19,776 bases of DNA, from contig UQSV01000034.1 of the NCBI GenBank assembly GCA_900543875.1, positions 1 through 19,776 of the forward strand, in the 5' to 3' direction. The notes below the pieces were generated by a model. That model was not told where the DNA came from, did not search any database, and saw only the letters and a program-made list of their open reading frames with translations. Source of the DNA: an uncultured Coriobacteriaceae bacterium (GTDB lineage Bacteria; Actinomycetota; Coriobacteriia; Coriobacteriales; Atopobiaceae). Both the position numbers and the translations under genes were made by a program. This document shows positions 1-6,925 of the stretch, piece by piece; within the stretch, counting starts at the first letter, position 1, and the number at the start of each line of letters is the position of its first letter.

Positions 1-1
1 C

Positions 2-1006
2 ACCCAGGAGCTTGGCCACCGCCGCGAGGTCGAGGCCAACTTCGACGCCATCCTCGCGCTGCAGCAGCGCGAGCTCGCCGAGGCCGCCAAGCAGATCGAG
101 CGGGCCGAGGCCCACTGCCACGACCTCGAGGCGAAGCGCAGCGCCAAGGAGGACGAGCTCGCGGCGCTGAGGAAGCGCAACGAGAAGGCGCTCGAACCCT
201 ACAAGAAGCTCGCGGATGACTCGCGCACGTCGCTGTCGCGGGCCCAGGCCAGCGCGGCCGAGGCCAGGCGTGCCCTCAAGGTGGCGCAGGCGCAGGCAAA
301 CGAGGCGCAGGCCAGCCGCGACTCCAAGCTGCAGGCCGCCCAGCGCGCGGCCGTGAGCGCGCAGAACAAGCTCGCCAAGCTCCAGGACCAGCTCGCCGAG
401 GCCAGGCGCAACCCATCGGCCGGCGCGCGCGGCGTCACATCCAAGAGCGGCGAGGTAGCCGCCGCGCTCGCCGCGCTCGAGCGCGCCCGCGGGGAGGTCA
501 CCCGCACGGACCAGGAGACCCAGCAGGCGCTCCAGATTGCCCAGACGCATCTCTACACGCAGCGCAAGTCGCTCGAGGAGGCCGAGGCAGACCTCGAGGC
601 GGCCGGCTCCATCGACCAGGCGCGCCGCGACGAGCACGAGCGCCTGAGCAAGCGCGCCAGCGAAGAGGAGGACGAGGTCAGCGAGGCGATTCTCGCGCTG
701 AACGGCGAGCTCGAGGAGGCAAACGTCGAGCTCGAGGACGCCAGCGGTCGCAGCCAGGCCGCCGCGTCTGCGCTCGAGGAGGCGCGCGAGATCCACGCCC
801 ACCCCGAGCTCACCGAGCAGCTCGCCGAGCGCGAGGGTGACGCCCGCGCCCGCCTTGACGAGCAGCGCGCGCTCACCGAGCGCCTCGCCGCCGAGGAGGA
901 CGCAGTGCGCGAGCGTACGCAGCACACGCGCATGGTCGTCTACGCCCTCGCGGGCGCGGCCGTCGTCATCGTCCTGCTCGTCGTCCTGTTCGCCGTCGCC
1001 GGGTAG
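2..1006 (+). CDS. Coiled-coil protein with C-terminal membrane anchor (5' end outside window)
   Basis: Function is not recognised. The reading frame is open from base 2 to the TAG at 1004-1006, giving 334 visible residues with no start codon that looks real. The GTG at 281 lies inside a continuous coiled coil and has no ribosome binding site, so the gene starts upstream of the window. Almost all of the visible protein is Ala/Glu/Arg/Lys-rich heptad-like sequence, predicted to be one long alpha-helical coiled coil. The last 24 residues form a hydrophobic helix (VVYALAGAAVVIVLLVVLFA) ending close to the C-terminus, as in a tail-anchored membrane protein. Family resemblance is limited to generic SMC/myosin-like coiled coils, which does not establish function. 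A structural or envelope-linked role is a guess. It converges on queA; the hairpin at 1051-1085 separates the two. Confidence 0.8.
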   Translation, partial: TQELGHRREVEANFDAILALQQRELAEAAKQIERAEAHCHDLEAKRSAKEDELAALRKRNEKALEPYKKLADDSRTSLSRAQASAAEARRALKVAQAQANEAQASRDSKLQAAQRAAVSAQNKLAKLQDQLAEARRNPSAGARGVTSKSGEVAAALAALERARGEVTRTDQETQQALQIAQTHLYTQRKSLEEAEADLEAAGSIDQARRDEHERLSKRASEEEDEVSEAILALNGELEEANVELEDASGRSQAAASALEEAREIHAHPELTEQLAEREGDARARLDEQRALTERLAAEEDAVRERTQHTRMVVYALAGAAVVIVLLVVLFAVAG

Positions 1007-1050
1007 CAGAGGGGTCAAATCCCTTTGTCACATCCGCTCCGTTCCAAAGC

Positions 1051-1085
1051 AAGCGGCCCGAACGCTCAACGCGCTCGGGCCGCTT
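1051..1085. terminator. Hairpin between convergent genes, probable bidirectional terminator
   Basis: A perfect 11-bp stem (AAGCGGCCCGA at 1051-1061 with its reverse complement at 1075-1085) and a 13-nt loop sit in the 121-bp gap between the coiled-coil gene (+) and queA (-). The T-rich tail is weak on both sides; the minus strand is better, with TTGCTTTGG. Position between convergent stops supports the call. Confidence 0.65.
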
Positions 1086-1127
1086 CTCGTGAGACAGGGT
1101 GCCCCACCTCGAATTTGTTGGTGTCCC

Positions 1128-2354
1128 CTACTCGATGAGCATCGCGTCGCCAAAGCTCAGGAAGCGATAGCGCTCGTCGATGGCCGCGGCGTAGGCGTCC
1201 ATGATCTGCTCGCGCGTGGCCAGAGCCGAGACGAGCATCATGAGGGTGGAGCGCGGCACGTGGAAGTTGGTGATGAGCGCGTCGACCACGTGGTAGGTGC
1301 TGCCGGGCATGAGGTAGAGCTGCGTGGTAGCGTTCTCGCGCACCACGATGTCACCGCGACCGAGCGTGTCGGCCGAGTCAGGGCGGCCCTCAAAGCGGCG
1401 CGCCACCATGGCGGGCGCGGCGGCCGGGGCCCCAGCGTCAAAGGCGCTCTCGAGCGAGCGCACCGCCGTGGTGCCCACGGCAACGACCCTGTGGCCCGCG
1501 GCCTTCGTGGCATGCACGGCGTCGACCACGTCCCGGGTCACGTGGTAGCGCTCGGTGTGCATAACGTGCTGGGTGGGGTCGTCCTCCTCGACGAGGCGGA
1601 AGGTGTCGATGCCCACCTCGAGCTCGACGGTGGCCCAGCCAATGCCGTGCTCCTTGAGGCGTTCGATGAGCTCGGGGGTAAAGTGCAGGCCCGCCGTGGG
1701 CGCCGCGGCCGAGTGCTCCTCGTGCATGGCGTAGACGGTCTGGTACTTCTCGGGATCGCCCTCGTAGCTGGTGATGTAGGGCGGCAGGGGCACGTGGCCC
1801 GCTGCGTGGATGGCGGCGTCGAGCGTGCGCGGCTCGCCGGTGGCCTCGTCTGTGCCCTGGGGCTCGAAGCGCACGAGGCGACCGCCCTTGGAGTCCTCGA
1901 CGAAGTCGACGATCTGGCCGGTGAGCACCACGGGTGCGCTCTCGGGAGCGTGCAGGCCGCCCGCGCGGTACTCAATGAGGGCACCGGGCTTCAGGCGCTT
2001 ACCAGGGTTCACGAGGCACTCCCAGACGTGGCCCATGGCGTCGAGGTCCTCGCGGCGCTTGAGCAGCAGGGTCTCTGAGACGCCGCCGGTCTGGGCCTTG
2101 CGACCCACGAGGCGGGCGGGCATGACGCGGGTCTTGTTGGCAACGAGCAGGTCGCCCGGCTCGAGGTAGTCGAGGACGTCGTAGAAGTGGCGGTGCTCGA
2201 CGGAGCCGCCGTCGGCGATTGGCGTGGCGCCGCCCGTGACGCCCGCGCCACCGTCGCGGTGCAGGACGAGCAGGCGGCAGGAGTCCCTGGGCTCGGCGGG
2301 CGCCTGGGCAATCAGCTCGTCTGGCAGCGGATAGTCAAAGTCATCGGTACGCAT
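1128..2354 (-). CDS. queA: S-adenosylmethionine:tRNA ribosyltransferase-isomerase QueA
   Basis: QueA transfers and isomerises the ribosyl group of S-adenosylmethionine onto 7-aminomethyl-7-deazaguanine at tRNA position 34, giving epoxyqueuosine, the penultimate step of queuosine synthesis in the cytoplasm. Recognisable family segments in order: DYPLPDELIAQAP near residues 7-19, LVANKTRVMPARL (70-82), PLPPYI (189-194), YQTVYA with AAAPTAGLHFT (204-226), VELEVGIDTF (243-252), VAVGTTAVRSLES (291-303) and LITNFHVPRSTLMMLVSA (360-377). The ATG at 2354 is chosen because AAGGAG lies seven bases upstream and homology begins here; the open frame extending to 2798 runs through repeats. At 408 residues it is longer than the usual 340-360, with extra loops near residues 34-54 and 165-180. 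queH, encoding the next enzyme, lies about 1.5 kb upstream on the same strand, but SDR and spacers intervene. Confidence 0.96.
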   Translation of the reverse strand: MRTDDFDYPLPDELIAQAPAEPRDSCRLLVLHRDGGAGVTGGATPIADGGSVEHRHFYDVLDYLEPGDLLVANKTRVMPARLVGRKAQTGGVSETLLLKRREDLDAMGHVWECLVNPGKRLKPGALIEYRAGGLHAPESAPVVLTGQIVDFVEDSKGGRLVRFEPQGTDEATGEPRTLDAAIHAAGHVPLPPYITSYEGDPEKYQTVYAMHEEHSAAAPTAGLHFTPELIERLKEHGIGWATVELEVGIDTFRLVEEDDPTQHVMHTERYHVTRDVVDAVHATKAAGHRVVAVGTTAVRSLESAFDAGAPAAAPAMVARRFEGRPDSADTLGRGDIVVRENATTQLYLMPGSTYHVVDALITNFHVPRSTLMMLVSALATREQIMDAYAAAIDERYRFLSFGDAMLIE

Positions 2355-2508
2355 GGCACAGCTCCTTAGCAGATAATGCAACTTAGCTAGTGTAGCGCTC
2401 CCGCGTGGTGGCCCGCCACAATCGGCGCAGGTCGCGTTGGCCGAATGCGCCACAGGCTGGCGACAGGCGACGACGGTCGCCGGACCACTTCCCCTACGAC
2501 GGTCCAGC

Positions 2509-2563
2509 GCGCGTGCCAAACGTCCGTAATTATCGAAAGCGCGTGCCAAACGTCCGGAGTTAT
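2509..2563. repeat. 25-bp direct repeat, two copies at 30-bp period
   Basis: Copy one (2509-2533) and copy two (2539-2563) share GCGCGTGCCAAACGTCCG followed by a variable four bases and TAT; 23 of 25 positions agree. The 5-nt gap is too short for a CRISPR spacer. It may be a genome-dispersed intergenic repeat or a regulatory site. Confidence 0.7.
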
Positions 2564-2655
2564 GGCCTCTGAGCTCGATAATCACACGCGATAAGCACGC
2601 ACTCCGGGGCAATCGGCATAGACCCCCAGGTTGGGTAGCGTGCTCCTCGTGCGCC

Positions 2656-2796
2656 AGATTGGCATAAAGCGAGCCGGGCATAGACCTCAGGGTCATGCCC
2701 ATCCCCCTCAGGTTGGCTAAGGGCTTGAGGTGCTGCAGATTGACATGAAGCGGGGCGGGCATAGACCTAAAGGTCATGCCCGCCCCGCTGAGTGGC
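2656..2796. repeat. Imperfect 81-bp-period repeat containing bulged hairpins
   Basis: Copy 2656-2717 aligns with copy 2737-2796 (CAGATTG, CAT-AAGCG, GGGCATAGACCT, GGTCATGCCC in the same order). A partial upstream copy around 2616-2662 has the GGCATAGACC start and the CAGGTTGG...CAGATTGGCAT part but lacks the right hairpin arm. Both complete copies can fold GGGCAT-A-GACC against GGTC-ATGCCC, keeping the same unpaired A. Confidence 0.7.
2750..2788 (-). terminator. Strong GC hairpin after the short-chain dehydrogenase gene
   Basis: Left arm 2750-2766 and right arm 2772-2788 pair over 17 bp with one bulged A at 2763 and a TAAA-like loop. It begins about 30 bases past the dehydrogenase stop codon. 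The following minus-strand sequence (TTCATGTC) is only moderately T-rich, so it may be a transcript-end stabiliser and not a full intrinsic terminator. Confidence 0.6.
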
Positions 2797-2817
2797 AAGA
2801 TGCTGTGCCTCAGGCCC

Positions 2818-3618
2818 TTAGGGGCGCTGGCCCATGCCGCCTTCGAGGGTAACCGTCTCTCCGTTCATGTACTTGAAGTCGGGACCGCAGAGCTGGACGA
2901 CGACGCGGCCAATCTCCTTCTCGACGTCGCCGTAGTGGCCGGCGGGCGGCATGTGGACGTTGGCCTTGAAGGCCTCGGGATAGGCGGCCTCGAAGTTCTC
3001 GAGCTGGGCCGTCCAGGCAAGCGGGCAGACGATGTTGACGTTGACGCCGTCCTTGCCCCACTCGTTGGCGGCAACGCGGGTGAGGCCGCGGATGCCCTCC
3101 TTGGCGGCGGCGTAGGAGCACTGGCCGTAGTTGCCGAAGAGGCCGGCGCCGGAGGCGAAGTTCACGACGGAGCCCTTGGTCTCCTTGAGGTGCGGGTAGG
3201 CCTTCTGCATGTAGAGGAACGTGGCGTAGAGGCCGGAGTAGATGGCGAGGTTGAACTGGTCCATCGTGTGGTCGGCGATCGTGACGCCGGAGGCCGAGGC
3301 CTGGGCGTTGTTCACAAGGGCGTCGATGCGGCCGAACTCAGCGATGGCCTGGTCGATGACGTTCTGGACAACGGCCTCGTTGTCCTGGCCGGCGGAGACG
3401 TCGGCGGCGACGGGCAGGACCTTGATGCCGTAGTCTGCCTCGAGCGACTCCTTGGCGGCCTCGAGCTTGGCGACGTTGCGGCCGGTGATGACGAGGTTTG
3501 CGCCCTCCTTGGCAAACGCGATGTCGATGCCATAGCCGATGGAGCCGGCGCTGCCATCCTTGAGGGTTGCCTTGCCGCCGCCGGTGACGATGACGGTCTT
3601 GCCAGTGAACAGGCCCAT
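2818..3618 (-). CDS. Short-chain dehydrogenase/reductase with an expanded glycine-rich loop
   Basis: A classical-size (266 residue) NAD(P)-dependent oxidoreductase of unknown substrate. Catalytic residues of the SDR superfamily are visible as Ser156, Tyr169 and Lys173 (YAAAK). The cofactor motif is unusual: TGGG at 12-15 and SIGYGI at 26-31 are separated by about ten extra residues (KATLKDGSAG), where most SDRs have TGxxxGIG. The usual NNAG is NNAQ (103-106), and the catalytic-tetrad Asn position appears to be Ser128. The end (MNGETVTLEGGMGQ) is typical of the family. ATG 3618 follows a GGGAGG ribosome binding site at good spacing; the longer frame adds nine residues with no support. It is preceded by a 245-bp gap after queH, so it is probably transcribed separately. 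Substrate cannot be inferred from context. Confidence 0.88.
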   Translation of the reverse strand: MGLFTGKTVIVTGGGKATLKDGSAGSIGYGIDIAFAKEGANLVITGRNVAKLEAAKESLEADYGIKVLPVAADVSAGQDNEAVVQNVIDQAIAEFGRIDALVNNAQASASGVTIADHTMDQFNLAIYSGLYATFLYMQKAYPHLKETKGSVVNFASGAGLFGNYGQCSYAAAKEGIRGLTRVAANEWGKDGVNVNIVCPLAWTAQLENFEAAYPEAFKANVHMPPAGHYGDVEKEIGRVVVQLCGPDFKYMNGETVTLEGGMGQRP

Positions 3619-3780
3619 GTCTGCCTCCCAGATCGTCGGCTCCAAGCGCTTCTGCGTGGTTCGCCAGGGGCCTCAAACCGTATCCCAATCGATTCTTGAT
3701 ACCGACGGCCTTCCGGACGAGCGGGGCGACAGAGCCACGCGGGCGGCAGGTGCGGCGGCGAGCGGTAGCCATGCGGCCGC

Positions 3781-3807
3781 GAGCGGCACGCCTCCGTGGC
3801 GCCGCTC
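3781..3807 (-). terminator. Possible hairpin terminator after queH
   Basis: GAGCGGC (3781-3787) and GCCGCTC (3801-3807) form a perfect 7-bp stem 57 bases beyond the queH stop. There is no T tract, so this is a weak call. The rest of the 245-bp gap (3619-3863) shows only local GC-rich short repeats. Confidence 0.3.
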
Positions 3808-3863
3808 TTCTCGCACCCCTATAACGCTGCAGGCCAGACGCTCGCGGCACACGATTGGCGCAG

Positions 3864-4502
3864 CTAGCGAGACGCCTTCCTCGCCTCGGCCTTCGCACGC
3901 TTTCGCTCGTCGCGGCGCTCGTGGCGCTCGATCGCCGCCTCGGCAGCGGAGAAGCGGCAGCCGCAGTAGTTCTGGCGATACATCCCCAGCTCGCGGCTCT
4001 CGCGCGTGGCGTCGGCATAGAAGGGGCGCCAGTCGCGGATGACGGGCACGAGGCCATGGGCGGCAGCCTGGCGCTCGAGAATCTGCGAGCAGTCGTCGAA
4101 TAGCTGATAGGGCGAGACGGCAAGGGTGGTCGAGATGTAGGTAAAGCCCAGATCGCGGGCCGCGACGCAGGCCTGGGAGAGACGGATGGCGTAACAGGCT
4201 CGGCAGCGGGCCTCGCGGTTAAACCCCAGCGGGGCGCAGGCGCGCTCCCAGGCCTCGCGCTGCTCGGCGGCCGTCTTGGTGCCCACCAGCCCGCTCCCCG
4301 CGCCGCGCTCGCAGCGCACCACAGCGATGCCCTTGGCATCTGCCCAGGCAAGCAGGGTCGCCAGGCGCAGGTCGTGCTCGGCGACGGGCTGGATGTTGGG
4401 ATTGTCCCACAGGATGGTGGGCTCAAAGCCCTCCTCGCGCAGGTGCTTCAGGGGCTCGAGCGAGCAGGGACCGCAGCAGGCGTGCAGGGCAAGAGGCGTC
4501 AC
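3864..4502 (-). CDS. queH: Epoxyqueuosine reductase QueH
   Basis: QueH (formerly DUF208) reduces epoxyqueuosine to queuosine in tRNA, the last pathway step, and is the non-homologous replacement of cobalamin-dependent QueG. The 212-residue protein carries the family's metal/Fe-S cysteine set: Cys9-Cys10-x2-Cys13 (HACCGPC), Cys100-x2-Cys103 (RCRACYAIR) and Cys180-x-Cys182 (NYCGCRFS), plus WDNPNIQP, ISTTLAVSPYQ and YRQNYCGC. The C-terminal ~25 residues are a basic Arg/Lys/Glu-rich tail. The start is GTG at 4500-4502; its GTGA overlaps the TGA stop of the SPFH gene, and a GGGAGGG ribosome binding site lies just upstream inside that gene, so translational coupling is likely. queA is downstream on the same strand. 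Confidence 0.95.
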   Translation of the reverse strand: MTPLALHACCGPCSLEPLKHLREEGFEPTILWDNPNIQPVAEHDLRLATLLAWADAKGIAVVRCERGAGSGLVGTKTAAEQREAWERACAPLGFNREARCRACYAIRLSQACVAARDLGFTYISTTLAVSPYQLFDDCSQILERQAAAHGLVPVIRDWRPFYADATRESRELGMYRQNYCGCRFSAAEAAIERHERRDERKRAKAEARKASR

Positions 4503-5410
4503 GCGCGCTTCCCTCCCTCAGGGTTGGGCGTAACGCGAGCAGCGAGCTGCTGCTCGTAGAGGCTGCTCGCGCTCGAGAAGTCGCCGGGCAAGACCACGCT
4601 CGAAGAGCCCTTCTCGGCAAAGGACTCCATCATCGAGACCCACTGGGTGAACTCGAAGAGGCGGTTTGCCTCCTCACTCGAGAGCTCCGAGCCCTTGATG
4701 GTGTCGATCGACTCCTTGATGCCACGGGCTATGGCAATGCGCTGGTCAGCGATGCCCTTGCCTTCGGCAGCCATGGCCTCGGCCTTGGCCTGGGCGGCGA
4801 TGACGGTCTTGGCGCGGGCTGCCTCGGCGTCATTGCGGGCGCTCTCGAGGTTGTTCTTGGACGCCACGATGCGGTTCATCGACTCCTGGACCTCGGCCGG
4901 CAGGCGAATCGAGGTGATAAGGGTCGTCACGAGTACGTAGCCGTAGTCGAGCATCTTGGTGGCCACGACCTCATCGATGGCAGTGGCGATGGCATCCTTC
5001 TCGGAGAAGACCTCGTCGAGCGTACGGTTGGGAATCTGGCTGCGCAGGGCGTCTGCCAGGTAGTCCTTCATCTGGCTCACGGGATCGGTGAGGGTATAGA
5101 AGCTCTTCCAGATGCCCGACTCCGCGCCCATGTTGGCGTGCGTGGCGTCAACGTGGTACTGGATCGAGACGTCGAGCTCGATCGTGACGTTGTCGCGCGT
5201 CTTGGCGTCAAACGTCATGTGCTGGTCCTCGGTCATGAGGTCGACGTCGTGGGCGGTGTCGATGAAGGGGATCATGACGTGAAAGCCCGGGCCCTTGATG
5301 CCGCAGAAGCGACCCAGGCGCTCGATGATGGCAACATGCTGCTGACGCACGACGTAGCCGCAGCGCACCGCGACCACGACGACGATGATGACGAGAACGA
5401 TGAGGGCCAT
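4499..5410 (-). CDS. SPFH/Band-7 (stomatin/HflC-like) membrane protein
   Basis: A 303-residue member of the stomatin/prohibitin/flotillin/HflK-C superfamily. An N-terminal membrane helix (about residues 2-16, ALIVLVIIVVVVAV) is followed by the SPFH domain (VVRQQHVAIIERLGRF, GPGFHVMIPFID, DARTRDNV-like, LDVSIQYHV), then an Ala/Glu/Lys-rich helix (ESARNDAEAARAKTVIAAQA, about 190-225) typical of oligomerising stomatins. Members form membrane-bound rings or cages and often modulate proteases or lipid microdomains; the partner here is unknown because no NfeD or protease gene is adjacent. ATG 5410 is chosen for its AAGGAG ribosome binding site eight bases upstream and because the membrane helix follows immediately; a 14-residue upstream extension has no support. 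The stop overlaps the queH start by four bases. Confidence 0.9.
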   Translation of the reverse strand: MALIVLVIIVVVVAVRCGYVVRQQHVAIIERLGRFCGIKGPGFHVMIPFIDTAHDVDLMTEDQHMTFDAKTRDNVTIELDVSIQYHVDATHANMGAESGIWKSFYTLTDPVSQMKDYLADALRSQIPNRTLDEVFSEKDAIATAIDEVVATKMLDYGYVLVTTLITSIRLPAEVQESMNRIVASKNNLESARNDAEAARAKTVIAAQAKAEAMAAEGKGIADQRIAIARGIKESIDTIKGSELSSEEANRLFEFTQWVSMMESFAEKGSSSVVLPGDFSSASSLYEQQLAARVTPNPEGGKRA

Positions 5411-5429
5411 GATGACTCCTTGGTCTTGC

Positions 5430-5450
5430 GGCCGGCGACTTGTTCCGGCC
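5430..5450 (-). promoter_or_regulatory. Short inverted repeat in the SPFH leader
   Basis: GGCCGG (5430-5435) and CCGGCC (5445-5450) are separated by nine bases, 20 bases upstream of the SPFH start codon. A minus-strand TATAGT (5462-5467) just beyond it could be a -10 element, but the -35 is poor. It may be a leader hairpin or an operator; evidence is thin. Confidence 0.3.
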
Positions 5451-5483
5451 AATTGAGGGAGACTATAGCGCAGTTGCGTGACA

Positions 5484-6233
5484 CTAATCCGCGTAGTCGA
5501 AGTCCTCGAGCATGCGGGCCGCCGAGTCGCTCATCTCGCGCGAGAAGCCCGAGTTCCACTTGCGGCGGCAGAAGGCGCCAAGCCAGGCCTCGAGGCCGTC
5601 GTCGGGGTCTGAGGTGTGGCCCTCCTTCTGGGAGAGCACGCCGAGCAGCTCTTCGTCGGGCAGGTCCTGGTAGCTGTTCTCGAAGACCACGCTCTCGAGG
5701 TCAAAGCGGCGCGGCTTCTTGCGCTCGAGCTGGTGGGCCGTGGGGTGTCCCATCACGAGCAGCGCCGCAGGCACCACGTAGCGGGGGCACCCCAGCAGCC
5801 TGCTCTGTTCCTCATGCCGCTCGAGGATGTCGCCGATGTAGCACGAGCCGATCCCCAGGGAATGAGCCGCAACCACGGCGTTTTGCGCCGCACACATGAC
5901 GTCCTCGAGGGCAAGCAGCGCGTCTCCCTTGCCGGGGCGGCGGGGAGCGGCGCCCGCAAGCTCGAAGGCGCGCCACCAGCGGCGAACGTCGATGCAGAAG
6001 ACGAGGACGAGCGGCGCCTTGGCGATGAAGGGCTGGTCGTCGCAGGTGTGGGCAAGCGCCTGCTTGAGGGTGGGGTCGCGCGCCACGATGATGCTGTAGA
6101 GCTGCTGGTTGCCGGCAGTGGGCGCCTGGCAGGCGGCCTCTAGGATGGCGCGCTCGTCGGCCTCGCTCACGAGTTCGTCGGTGAAGGCCCGCGTGGACTT
6201 GCGAGCAAAGAGCTGTGACATGACCTCGTTCAT
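5484..6233 (-). CDS. Nitroreductase family FMN-dependent oxidoreductase
   Basis: A 249-residue flavoenzyme of the nitroreductase superfamily, which uses FMN and NAD(P)H to reduce nitro compounds, quinones or other electrophiles; the physiological substrate is unknown. FMN-binding signatures are RKSTRAF (11-17), APTAGNQQ (37-44), AAHSLGIGSCYIGDI (123-136) and the hydrophobic strand followed by MGHPT (154-165). The C-terminal ~70 residues, rich in charged residues, extend past the core domain and are not recognised. ATG 6233 is preferred over the upstream in-frame ATG because an AGAGGA ribosome binding site precedes it. It sits 73 bp upstream of the SPFH gene and 213 bp downstream of the MerR gene on the same strand, and may be a MerR target, which is inference from context. 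Confidence 0.9.
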   Translation of the reverse strand: MNEVMSQLFARKSTRAFTDELVSEADERAILEAACQAPTAGNQQLYSIIVARDPTLKQALAHTCDDQPFIAKAPLVLVFCIDVRRWWRAFELAGAAPRRPGKGDALLALEDVMCAAQNAVVAAHSLGIGSCYIGDILERHEEQSRLLGCPRYVVPAALLVMGHPTAHQLERKKPRRFDLESVVFENSYQDLPDEELLGVLSQKEGHTSDPDDGLEAWLGAFCRRKWNSGFSREMSDSAARMLEDFDYAD

Positions 6234-6286
6234 GGAAGATCCTCTCGGCATGTGCGGGACGGCGGGGTGTCCGCAGGGGCCCGAAT

Positions 6287-6324
6287 GTGTAAGACACTCA
6301 TAAGCTACTTTTCGACTTTGTTAA
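6287..6324 (-). promoter_or_regulatory. Candidate nitroreductase promoter with overlapping 11-bp palindrome
   Basis: On the minus strand TTAACA (6319-6324) and TATGAG (6297-6302) are 16 bases apart. A perfect GTGT-AAG-ACAC palindrome (6287-6297) lies at the expected transcription start, about 55 bases before the start codon. This is a plausible operator position, but consensus matches are modest. Confidence 0.35.
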
Positions 6325-6379
6325 CGTCTAGCTCGCGAAACACAGATGCAACGAACGCACTGGATTATATGCGCAAGCT

Positions 6380-6428
6380 CGGCGTGCGGAGAGGTTTTAC
6401 CCTTCCTCCCTTCCCTCTCCGCACGCCG
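6380..6428 (-). terminator. Long perfect hairpin downstream of the MerR gene
   Basis: Arms 6380-6394 and 6414-6428 are perfect complements over 15 bp (core GGCGTGCGGAGAGG), with a 19-nt pyrimidine-rich loop. The stem begins about 20 bases after the MerR stop codon. There is no clear T tract, although a TATAAT sequence follows on the minus strand at 6364-6369. Terminator is the simplest reading. Confidence 0.6.
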
Positions 6429-6446
6429 CACGGGCTTGTGGGCCCG

Positions 6447-6914
6447 CTAGTCCTCCGGTGCAACGTAGGAGAAGTACTCCGTCTTGCCCGAGAGAACGTC
6501 GTCGTAGAATTCCTGTTTCCAATCGATGTAGTCAATCGCCGCCTGAATCTGCTCCATCTGGCGCTCGAGCTCGGCATGCTTGGCCGCGAGGAACGCCTTG
6601 CGCTCGGGGATCGTCGCCTTGCCGCGCACGCACAGGTCCAGGTAGTGCTGCATCTCGGAGATGGACATGTTGCAGCGCTTGAGGCACGAGAGACTCTTGG
6701 GCCATGCGACGTCGCGGTCGTCGAACACGCGGCGATTGTTGGCGTCACGCTTGACGTTGGGCACCAGGCCGCGGTTGCAGTAGAACTTGAGCGTCTCGTA
6801 GGTCATGCCGCACTCCTCGCACACCTCCTTCATGGTGTGGAGCTTGCCAGCGGCGACGGGGCCGGCGGGCGGCCTCATGGCGGAGGCCGCGGGAACGGGG
6901 TTGCGGGCGGACAT
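6447..6914 (-). CDS. MerR-family transcriptional regulator
   Basis: A 155-residue DNA-binding regulator. The winged-helix HTH spans about residues 24-95: HTMKEVCEECGMTYETLKFY, then the GLVP turn (49-52), NNRRVFDDRDVAW and the CLKRCNMSISEMQHYL helix. A long dimerisation helix follows (about 100-138, ERKAFLAAKHAELERQMEQI). The protein ends without a clear metal- or ligand-binding domain, as in the small aldehyde- or redox-responsive MerR proteins. Cysteines at 32, 35, 46, 78, 81 and 95 are numerous and could allow thiol sensing; that is inference. An unusual 23-residue Pro/Ala-rich N-terminal extension is present if ATG 6914 is used; it has an AAGAG ribosome binding site, whereas internal Met13 has none. 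Neighbouring intact and decayed reductases suggest a redox or aldehyde regulon. Confidence 0.88.
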   Translation of the reverse strand: MSARNPVPAASAMRPPAGPVAAGKLHTMKEVCEECGMTYETLKFYCNRGLVPNVKRDANNRRVFDDRDVAWPKSLSCLKRCNMSISEMQHYLDLCVRGKATIPERKAFLAAKHAELERQMEQIQAAIDYIDWKQEFYDDVLSGKTEYFSYVAPED

Positions 6915-6925
6915 CCGTCAGCTCT

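Larger units (their letters stand above)
2355..2817. other. Repeat-rich intergenic region, no gene
   Basis: 463 bp between queA and the short-chain dehydrogenase. The minus frame stays open and in frame with queA, but the encoded residues are two copies of a repeat (GMTFRSMP / GMTLRSMP) and not a protein family. It holds a 25-bp direct repeat pair and an 81-bp-period structured repeat, listed separately. A minus-strand TACACT at 2390-2395 could be the queA -10 element, but no good -35 is spaced to it. Confidence 0.7.

Noticed and set aside
837..2078. 413-residue plus-strand frame
   Set aside because: It starts inside the coiled-coil gene and runs antisense to queA; the protein is compositional and matches no family.
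2509..2563. CRISPR-like repeat pair
   Set aside because: Only two copies with a 5-base gap and no cas genes in the window.
1128..2798. Extended 556-residue queA reading
   Set aside because: The extra 148 residues come from intergenic repeats; the ATG at 2354 has a good ribosome binding site and QueA homology starts there.
2776..3699. 307-residue plus-strand frame
   Set aside because: Antisense shadow of the short-chain dehydrogenase gene, rich in Gly/Val/Asp/Leu as expected in high-GC DNA.
6364..6369. Perfect TATAAT on the minus strand as nitroreductase -10
   Set aside because: No -35-like or extended -10 sequence is correctly placed, and the MerR terminator stem is directly upstream; the 6297-6324 pair fits better.
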